From the NCBI GenBank assembly GCA_018062165.1, contig JAGOSU010000019.1, forward strand, positions 1-12,184: a DNA stretch of 12,184 bases, read 5' to 3'. The notes beneath the pieces are model-generated. The model was not told the DNA's origin, ran no database searches, and saw nothing but the letters and a program-made list of their open reading frames with translations. Origin of the DNA: Minisyncoccota bacterium. GTDB taxonomy: Bacteria; Patescibacteriota; Minisyncoccia; Phycocordibacterales; Phycocordibacteraceae. This document shows positions 7,132-12,184 of the stretch, piece by piece (the stretch's first letter is position 1; each line of letters opens with the position of its first letter). The position numbers and the translations under genes were made by a program.

Positions 7132-8012
7132 TGGATGAGTTCACAAAAGGAGAGCTACTAATTGAAGGAAAGACGAAGAAAATTTTTGCAGTTGAGGGCG
7201 ACCCGAAGCATGTGATTGTCGAGTATAAGAACGCTATTACCGCGTTTGACGATCCTTCGTTTACAAAAGAGTTCACCACAAAGGCAAAGTACTCAAATAC
7301 GATTACGTCTCGTGCATTCGAGCTTTTAAATGCTGCCGGTGTCCCAACCGCCTACGTGCGCCAGTTGAACGACACAGATTTTCTTGCTCTCTCGTGTCAC
7401 ATGATTCCTCTTGAGGTGGTGGCGCGTCGCTACGCGTTTGGAAGCTACCTTAAGCGCATGCCGGAATTCATGGTAGCTGAAGGGCAGCCACCTCATCGCT
7501 TTGACCCTCCGGTTGTTGAATTTTTTCTTAAAACCACTAAGGGAGGTCTCATGGACTATGAAGGAAAGGTCCTTGTTGAAGGACTTGACCCACTTAAGGG
7601 CGAGGAGGACCCACTCATCGCGAACCCAAAAGAGCGGCAATGGCGCCTTATGCATCCGAAGACGCCACGTACGGATCCTGCGGCCTCGCTTGAGCGCACC
7701 ATTGATGCCTCTCGTGTACTCGGACCGGCAACCATCGAAGAAATTGAAGCAGCAACTATACAAACGCTTCGTACGCTTGAAACCTACTTCGCTTCCCACG
7801 ACTTTAAACTCATTGATTTCAAAATTGAATTTGGCCTTACAATGGATTCCAGGGTAGTTGTCTCAGATGTTATTGATAACGATAGTTGGCGACTGAGGGA
7901 TGAGAACTGGAACGATGTCAGCAAGCAGTCGTTTCGCGATGGTGAGGCGATGTCCTCAATTGAAGACAAGTATGCGCAAGTAGCAGCACTTATGGAAACC
8001 ACACGATCATGA
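7131..8012 (+). CDS. purC: Phosphoribosylaminoimidazole-succinocarboxamide synthase PurC, PAICS-like type
   Basis: PurC joins CAIR with aspartate using ATP to form SAICAR. It has 293 residues, whereas common bacterial PurC has about 235-245. Motifs are 'EGKTKKIF' (12-19), 'IPLEVVARRYAFGSYLKR' (92-109), 'DPPVVEFFLK' (125-134), 'DFKIEFG' (229-235) and 'DVIDNDSWRL' (246-255). The last motif, with 'SKQSFRDGE' after it, resembles the SAICAR synthetase domain of animal PAICS (ADVIDNDSWRL; KQSYRD) rather than the common bacterial form (DEISPDTCRLWD). A central region (about 138-200) is longer than in PAICS and includes a Pro/charged stretch around 150-185. The start follows an extended -10 box by eight bases, with no Shine-Dalgarno sequence. 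The stop overlaps purB by ATGA. Function is confident; the subtype comparison rests on remembered sequences. Confidence 0.94.
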   Translation: MDEFTKGELLIEGKTKKIFAVEGDPKHVIVEYKNAITAFDDPSFTKEFTTKAKYSNTITSRAFELLNAAGVPTAYVRQLNDTDFLALSCHMIPLEVVARRYAFGSYLKRMPEFMVAEGQPPHRFDPPVVEFFLKTTKGGLMDYEGKVLVEGLDPLKGEEDPLIANPKERQWRLMHPKTPRTDPAASLERTIDASRVLGPATIEEIEAATIQTLRTLETYFASHDFKLIDFKIEFGLTMDSRVVVSDVIDNDSWRLRDENWNDVSKQSFRDGEAMSSIEDKYAQVAALMETTRS

Positions 8013-9397
8013 ACGAACTAAACGCACTAAGCCCGCTCGATGGTCGCTACTCAGGTAGTGTGTCTGAGCTCTCTCCGTTGGTCAGCGAATATGGGCTTAT
8101 TCGGTACCGCGTGTTCGTTGAATGCGAATACTTCAAGGCACTCGCAAAAGTGCCGGAGCTTGGCTTCACGCTCTCCAAGGAGGAGATAGCAATTGTCGAC
8201 GGTATAGCCAACGTTTCAGAAGCAGATGCTGCCATCGTGAAGCAGATTGAGACGGTAGGGTACGAAGGTATTCCAGCCACCCGTCATGACGTAAAGGCAG
8301 TCGAGTATTTCATAAAAGGGAAGTTGAAGGGGACTTCACTTGAAGCAAAGAGCGAGTGGGTGCACTTCGGACTCACCTCTGAGGATGTAAATAACCTCTC
8401 CTATGCGCTTATGATTTCGGACTCACTTGAGCGCGTGCTTGCCCCAAAGGTGGAGACCATTCTCCTTGAATTGAATCGCTTGGCACAGACTTACGCGTCG
8501 GTTTCAATGCTTGCCCGTACGCATGGTCAGCCCGCAACTCCTACTACGTTTGGAAAGGAGATGAAGGTCTTTGCGGCGCGTATTGAGCGCAGGCTCGCTG
8601 GACTCAAGAGTATAAAGATCCAAGCGAAGCTCAACGGAGCATCGGGGAACTGGAACGCGCACGTGGTCGCGTTCCCTTCGGTTGATTGGACCGGATTCAC
8701 TACCCGGTTTATTGACAGTTTTAATACTGGTCGCACCTACGCGCTTGAAGCAAACCTCTACACAACGCAGATTGAGTGCCATGACAGCTACGTGGCGGTC
8801 TTCGATACGCTGCGACGCGTGAACACCATTCTCATTGGTTTTGACCAAGATATTTGGCGCTACATCTCTGACGGTTGGATTACCCAGGTGGCTAAGGCTG
8901 GAGAGATTGGCTCCTCTGCGATGCCGCACAAGGTGAACCCTATTGATTTTGAGAACAGTGAAGGGAACCTTGGTGTAGCTAACGCGCTCTTTGAGCACTT
9001 CGCGCGCAAACTTCCTATCTCTCGCCTGCAGCGTGACCTGTCTGACTCAACGGTAGAACGTAACTTCGGCGTGGCGTTTGCCCACACACTCATGGGATAC
9101 GAATCGATTCTCAAAGGTCTCGCACGTATTGAACCAGATGCTCTAAAAATGGGTGCTGCGCTTGATGAGCATCCTGAAGTTCTCGCTGAGGCTATACAAA
9201 CCGTATTGCGCCGTGAAGGACAGGCCGGAGCCTACGAGAAGCTCAAGGACCTCACACGTGGTGCATCACTCACCATTGATGACATTCGCACGTTCGTTTG
9301 GGAGCTTCCACTGCCGGAGAAAGTAAAGAACGAGCTCATTGCTCTTACGCCTGGTTCCTACATCGGACTTGCAGAGAAACTAGCCCGAGGCGAGTAA
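8009..9397 (+). CDS. purB: Adenylosuccinate lyase PurB
   Basis: PurB removes fumarate from SAICAR to give AICAR and from adenylosuccinate to give AMP, so it acts in both the pathway and the AMP branch. It has 462 residues and is close to the E. coli type (456), beginning with 'LSPLDGRY' (7-14). Catalytic elements are His172 in 'RTHGQPATPTT' (170-180) and the flexible-loop serines in 'GEIGSSAMPHKVNPIDFE' (298-315). 'GYEGIPATRHDVKAVEYF' (84-101) and 'SEWVHFGLTSEDVNN' (115-129) line the active site. It starts in ATGA overlap with purC, implying coupled translation. It ends 19 bases before mnmA with no terminator visible. Nothing is missing or truncated, and this is the most canonical gene of the block. 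Confidence 0.97.
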   Translation: MNELNALSPLDGRYSGSVSELSPLVSEYGLIRYRVFVECEYFKALAKVPELGFTLSKEEIAIVDGIANVSEADAAIVKQIETVGYEGIPATRHDVKAVEYFIKGKLKGTSLEAKSEWVHFGLTSEDVNNLSYALMISDSLERVLAPKVETILLELNRLAQTYASVSMLARTHGQPATPTTFGKEMKVFAARIERRLAGLKSIKIQAKLNGASGNWNAHVVAFPSVDWTGFTTRFIDSFNTGRTYALEANLYTTQIECHDSYVAVFDTLRRVNTILIGFDQDIWRYISDGWITQVAKAGEIGSSAMPHKVNPIDFENSEGNLGVANALFEHFARKLPISRLQRDLSDSTVERNFGVAFAHTLMGYESILKGLARIEPDALKMGAALDEHPEVLAEAIQTVLRREGQAGAYEKLKDLTRGASLTIDDIRTFVWELPLPEKVKNELIALTPGSYIGLAEKLARGE

Positions 9398-9400
9398 GCT

Positions 9401-9417
9401 GGGGTATAGTCGTTTAA
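9401..9417 (+). promoter_or_regulatory. Putative -10 promoter (GGGGTATAGT) for a leaderless mnmA
   Basis: TATAGT at 9405-9410, preceded by GGGG, lies in the 19-base purB-mnmA gap. Exactly six bases (CGTTTA) separate it from ATG 9417, the same geometry as at 319-331. Transcription would begin at about the start codon. No -35 or Shine-Dalgarno element is seen. Confidence 0.55.
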
Positions 9418-10436
9418 TGAACGTATTCGTCGGCCTCTCAGGCGGCGTGGATTCAGCTGTTTCTGCAGCTCTCTTACAGAAAGAGGGGCATGCAGTCACG
9501 GGTGTATTCATTAAGGGGTGGTATCCGCCTGGTCTTTCCTGCACCTGGGCAGAAGACCGTAGGGACGCTATGCGGGTTGCGGCGAAGCTCAGAATGCCGT
9601 TTCGTACGCTTGATGCTTCAAGCGAATACAAGAAAGGGGTTATCGACTACCTCCTTAGTGAGTACGAGGCCGGCAGAACCCCTAATCCGGACGTTATGTG
9701 CAACCGGGACGTGAAGTTCGGTGCTTTCTATGAATTTGCCCGCAAGGAAGGTGCGGACATGATTGCCACCGGGCACTATGCAAAAGCGCAGGACGGAAAA
9801 CTCTATCGCGGCGTAGACCCTGCCAAAGACCAAAGTTACTTCCTGTGGGCGATAGCCAAGGAGGCGCTTGCCCATACACTGTTTCCGCTAGGCGGCTTCA
9901 AGAAGGAGAAGACGCGTGAATTGGCACGGAAGTTTGCGCTTCCGGTAGCGACAAAACGAGACAGTCAGGGCGTCTGTTTTCTAGGGAGCATTTCAGTGGA
10001 GGATTTCCTTCGCTCTGAGTTTGGGGAGGCACCAGGGAGCGCAGTTGATGAAAGCGGAAAGGAAGTTGGGGGACACAACGGGGCGGTGCTGCATACCATT
10101 GGAGAGCGGGTATCACTTACTGATGCGCCCCCAGGCCCTTGGTACGTGGTGCGCAAGAGCGTAAAAGAGAACCTTCTCGTAGTTGCTAAGGAACGCAGAA
10201 CGGAGGTTCTCACGAAATCTATCTCGTTTTCTGGAGCGAACTGGCTTACTGACGATGTTCCTGAAGGGAAACTTGAGGCCCAGTATCGCTATCACGGTCC
10301 GGTGATTGAAGGGACTCTTGATACTTCTGGCACTGCGTTTCTTCCAACACGCCCGCTTCCTGATGCGCTTGCGAACGGGCAATCACTCGTGTTCTACCAA
10401 GGTGAGGAGTGTCTCGGGGGTGCTATCATAGGCTGA
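9417..10436 (+). CDS. mnmA: tRNA-uridine 2-sulfurtransferase MnmA
   Basis: MnmA puts the 2-thio group on the wobble uridine (U34) of tRNAs for Lys, Glu and Gln, using ATP and a relayed persulfide. The protein has 339 residues, somewhat shorter than the usual 355-375. The PP-loop is 'GLSGGVDSAV' (6-15). Catalytic Cys95 lies in 'TPNPDVMCNRDVKFGAF' (88-104) and Cys187 in 'KRDSQGVCFLG' (180-190). 'ATGHYA' (117-122), 'DQSYFL' (138-143) and 'PWYVV' are further family marks. The C-terminal beta-barrel (about 270-339) is present. It is unconnected to purine synthesis by function and has its own -10 box six bases upstream of the ATG, so it is probably a separate unit. Its last codons contain the promoter for the next gene. 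Confidence 0.96.
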   Translation: MNVFVGLSGGVDSAVSAALLQKEGHAVTGVFIKGWYPPGLSCTWAEDRRDAMRVAAKLRMPFRTLDASSEYKKGVIDYLLSEYEAGRTPNPDVMCNRDVKFGAFYEFARKEGADMIATGHYAKAQDGKLYRGVDPAKDQSYFLWAIAKEALAHTLFPLGGFKKEKTRELARKFALPVATKRDSQGVCFLGSISVEDFLRSEFGEAPGSAVDESGKEVGGHNGAVLHTIGERVSLTDAPPGPWYVVRKSVKENLLVVAKERRTEVLTKSISFSGANWLTDDVPEGKLEAQYRYHGPVIEGTLDTSGTAFLPTRPLPDALANGQSLVFYQGEECLGGAIIG

Positions 10437-10439
10437 ACA
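10421..10439 (+). promoter_or_regulatory. Putative extended -10 promoter (TGCTATCAT) inside the end of mnmA
   Basis: TGCTATCAT at 10421-10429 is an extended -10 element (TGn plus TATCAT) within the last codons of mnmA. Nine bases separate it from ATG 10439, so the transcript would be leaderless or nearly so. It overlaps coding sequence (Gly-Ala-Ile-Ile-Gly-stop), so chance is possible. The spacing nevertheless matches the other starts in the window. Confidence 0.42.
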
Positions 10440-10825
10440 TGCGCGTTGCTGCTTCTATTGCGCTCAGTGTTTTCGTACTTATCGGTGTAGCGTATTTGGC
10501 GCTGCACGTTGAGTCTTCAATTGCCAAAGACGAGTACGTAAAAGTAGAGGCGCCACAGGTCACCCTTGAAGACGAGTACGATGAAGGAGTTCACTCACTT
10601 ACCGGAGTAATCCGAGTACCAACCCACTGCAACCCTGTCTCAGCTTCGTCTATTCTTGATGCAGATGGCACCATACGTGTCGACGTCACGGTGAGTGAAG
10701 ACACTGACATCTGTCTTAAGCTTTCAAGCGAAAAGGAGTTTTCAGTAAGCCTTGAGGCGCCTGAGGAGGCCGCTATCGCAGTCTATGTAAACGAAGCAAA
10801 GGCAATTATTGCCCCAACCCTATGA
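10439..10825 (+). CDS. Membrane-anchored hypothetical protein with short extracytoplasmic domain
   Basis: I do not recognise a named family. The 128-residue product begins with a short basic end and a hydrophobic helix (about 3-25, 'AASIALSVFVLIGVAYLAL'). This looks like an uncleaved N-terminal anchor or signal peptide, since no clear signal-peptidase site or lipobox is visible. The rest (about 26-128) is acidic and rich in predicted beta strands. It contains two cysteines, in 'PTHCNP' (about 61-66) and 'TDICLK' (about 86-91), which could form a disulfide outside the membrane. ATG 10439 is preferred to an upstream GTG at 10409. The longer form adds ten non-hydrophobic residues, and its start would precede the -10 box. 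The stop overlaps the downstream nuclease gene by ATGA, implying joint translation. Small anchored proteins of this kind are common in Patescibacteria, a weak hint only. Confidence 0.75.
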   Translation: MRVAASIALSVFVLIGVAYLALHVESSIAKDEYVKVEAPQVTLEDEYDEGVHSLTGVIRVPTHCNPVSASSILDADGTIRVDVTVSEDTDICLKLSSEKEFSVSLEAPEEAAIAVYVNEAKAIIAPTL

Positions 10826-11655
10826 CGGACATTGTTAAGGCAGACGGCACCACAGAGTCCTTTGACGGTGTAAAGCTCGAAGCGTCCTTGATGCGTGTCG
10901 GAGCTGGTAGCCACACTGCCAAGCGCATCCGACAGACCATTCAGGACTCCATCGCACCTGCCTCAACAACGGACGAGATCTATCGTCGTGCCATCACGAT
11001 GCTTAAGCACGAAGCAAGGCCTGCTGCAGCGCGCTACAGTCTTCGTCGCGCACTGTTTGAATTCGGTCCTTCAGGACATCCGTTTGAGGATTTCGTCGCA
11101 GAGATATTTAAGAGCGAGGGATGGGAAGTGGAGTGGCGGAAACTCGTGCCGGGTAAGTGTGTGATGCATGAGGTGGACGTGTACGCGCACCGCAACGGTG
11201 AGAATCTTGCTGCTGAGCTCAAGTACCACAATGACCCTTCGTATAAGACTGATGTGAAGGTGGCGCTCTATGTAAAGGCGCGTTTCGATGATATTTCAGC
11301 TGCAAGTCCAGCGGACGGAACCACAGCGCGTATTGATAAGGGCTACCTCATCACCAATACCAAGTTTACTGACCAAGCTATTCAGTACGCCAGGTGCGCC
11401 AATATCGGGCTTATGGGATGGAGCTACCCAACCGAAGGAAACCTCTACGACCGCATTATTGCTTCTGGTATCTACCCAATCACAGCGCTAATGAGCCTGC
11501 GTAAGGCTGAGAAGAAGCTCCTCATCGACAAGGGCATTGTTACATGCAACCAGCTGCGTGAATCCCGTGACCAGCTGCGCGCCCTTATGATTCCGCCTGA
11601 GCGCATTGGGGGGATAGTCGCTGAATTAGAGACCCTTTGTGCTCCTGTATACTAG
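10822..11655 (+). CDS. ATP-cone domain fused to Mrr-type PD-(D/E)XK endonuclease
   Basis: This 277-residue protein has three visible parts. Residues about 3-82 match the ATP-cone, the nucleotide-binding domain best known from ribonucleotide reductase and NrdR: 'VKADGTTESFDGVKLEASL' at 5-23, 'TTDEIYRRA' at 49-57, 'RPAAARYSLRRAL' at 66-78. Residues about 85-205 match the Mrr-like restriction endonuclease fold: 'GHPFEDFVAEIFKSEGWEVE' at 85-104, then the catalytic core Asp119 (in 'HEVDVY') with Glu132 and Lys134 (in 'AELKYH'), and 'LITNTKFTDQAIQYA' at 176-190. The C-terminus (about 228-272) looks like a helix-hairpin-helix DNA-binding segment. It is probably a DNA-cutting enzyme gated by ATP or dATP, but target and role are unknown. 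No methyltransferase is adjacent, so a classic restriction-modification pair is not supported. It overlaps the membrane-anchored gene upstream by ATGA. Confidence 0.88.
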   Translation: MTDIVKADGTTESFDGVKLEASLMRVGAGSHTAKRIRQTIQDSIAPASTTDEIYRRAITMLKHEARPAAARYSLRRALFEFGPSGHPFEDFVAEIFKSEGWEVEWRKLVPGKCVMHEVDVYAHRNGENLAAELKYHNDPSYKTDVKVALYVKARFDDISAASPADGTTARIDKGYLITNTKFTDQAIQYARCANIGLMGWSYPTEGNLYDRIIASGIYPITALMSLRKAEKKLLIDKGIVTCNQLRESRDQLRALMIPPERIGGIVAELETLCAPVY

Positions 11656-11661
11656 GGGATA
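11646..11661 (+). promoter_or_regulatory. Putative -10 promoter (TGTATACT) overlapping the preceding stop
   Basis: TATACT at 11648-11653, preceded by TG, overlaps the last codons of the ATP-cone nuclease gene (GTA TAC TAG). Seven bases separate it from ATG 11661. An AGGGG at 11654-11658 is too close to the ATG for a normal Shine-Dalgarno site, so leaderless initiation seems likelier. Confidence 0.45.
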
Positions 11662-12184
11662 TGGCTTGGAAATCCCCCACGTTCGACCCTAAAGCAAAGG
11701 AGCCGTTTAAGATAAGCCGCTCTAAGATTGATATGTTCACCGAGTGCCCTCGGTGTTCGTATCTCGATTTACGACTTGGTGTGAAGCGTCCCAGCATGCC
11801 GTCCTTTACGCTTAACAACGCAGTAGACGAGTTGTTTAAGCGCGAGTTTGATATCAATCGTGCTGATGCCACTACCCATCCGCTTATGAAGGAGTACGGC
11901 GTTGATGCAGTCCCGTTCCAGGATCCACGCATGGAAGAGTGGCGCGATGCGCTCAGGCGAGGTATTGCCACCCACCATGAACCCTCCAACCTCTACGTGC
12001 GTGGTGGTATCGACGATGTGTGGATTAACCCGGCAGGGGAACTCATTATCGTTGATTACAAAGCTACCTCTAAGCAGAAGGGTCCGTCATCCGTTGATGA
12101 TCTCTACGATTCCTATAAGAAACAGATGGAGGTGTACCAGTGGCTCTTTAAGCAAAATGGTTTCAAGGTCTCCCCAACGGGATA
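11661..12184 (+). CDS. PD-(D/E)XK superfamily nuclease (RecB/Cas4-like), N-terminal part
   Basis: The frame is open from ATG 11661 to the right edge, giving 174 residues with the C-terminus missing. It shows the RecB/Cas4-like order: 'ISRSKIDMFTECPRCSYLDL' (18-37), the acidic pair Asp118/Asp119 in 'GGIDDVW' (115-121), Asp132 and Lys134 in 'IIVDYKATS' (129-137), and the QxxxY motif Gln155 and Tyr159 in 'KQMEVYQWL' (154-162). These are the active-site motifs II, III and QxxxY of this superfamily. Cys29 and Cys32 form a CxxC. Cas4 and AddB carry one N-terminal and three C-terminal cysteines for an iron-sulfur cluster, so the missing end would be informative. No cas gene or repeat is nearby, so a Cas4 name is not justified. 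It starts five bases after the ATP-cone nuclease and may be co-transcribed with it despite the putative private -10 box. Confidence 0.85.
   Translation, partial: MAWKSPTFDPKAKEPFKISRSKIDMFTECPRCSYLDLRLGVKRPSMPSFTLNNAVDELFKREFDINRADATTHPLMKEYGVDAVPFQDPRMEEWRDALRRGIATHHEPSNLYVRGGIDDVWINPAGELIIVDYKATSKQKGPSSVDDLYDSYKKQMEVYQWLFKQNGFKVSPTG

Noticed and set aside
10409..10441. Upstream GTG start for the membrane-anchored protein, adding ten residues
   Set aside because: The extension is polar, lies wholly within the end of mnmA, and its start lies upstream of the putative -10 box. ATG 10439 gives a normal short basic end before the hydrophobic helix.
10822..11655. Calling the ATP-cone protein NrdR or a ribonucleotide reductase fragment
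   Set aside because: There is no NrdR zinc ribbon before the ATP-cone and no reductase domain after it. The following domain has a PD-(D/E)XK active site.
11661..12184. Calling the last gene Cas4 and looking for a CRISPR locus
   Set aside because: No repeat array or other cas gene is present, and the diagnostic C-terminal cysteines are outside the window.

Overview
The window (12,184 bases, roughly half G+C, standard code with TGA used as a stop) is a dense bacterial chromosomal segment in which every gene lies on the + strand. No gene-free stretch exceeds about 60 bases. No RNA gene, mobile element, CRISPR array, long repeat or convincing terminator was seen. The compact layout, near-absence of Shine-Dalgarno sequences and start codons placed just after a -10 box point to a small-genome lineage. 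The style of the small proteins and of the PD-(D/E)XK nuclease suggests Candidate Phyla Radiation / Patescibacteria (Parcubacteria-like). That assignment is an inference; no marker gene is present to prove it.

Layout. The left edge holds the C-terminal end of MltG (2-316), a cell-wall glycan-cutting enzyme, then a short unknown protein (331-591). From 650 to 9397 runs a seven-gene de novo purine block: purL (fused PurS-PurL), purQ, purK, purE, purM, purC, purB. Genes inside it overlap by ATGA or are 2 bases apart, except before purC, where a 14-base gap carries a second -10 box. The block covers FGAR to AICAR without a break. purB also serves the IMP to AMP branch. The first steps (purF, purD, purN/purT) and the last (purH) are not in the window. 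mnmA (9417-10436), which thiolates the tRNA wobble uridine, follows. Next come a membrane-anchored unknown protein (10439-10825) overlapping an ATP-cone/Mrr-type nuclease (10822-11655), and a PD-(D/E)XK nuclease cut by the right edge (11661 onward).

The most notable observations are as follows. (1) Genes with their own promoter start only 6-9 bases after the -10 box, so their mRNAs should be leaderless or nearly so. (2) A long purine pathway segment sits in what looks like a reduced-genome bacterium. (3) PurC resembles the animal PAICS type and carries an extra central segment. (4) PurM is strongly divergent, with several signature motifs rewritten. (5) A nuclease fused to an ATP-sensing domain is coupled to a membrane-anchored protein a short distance downstream of the purine genes.
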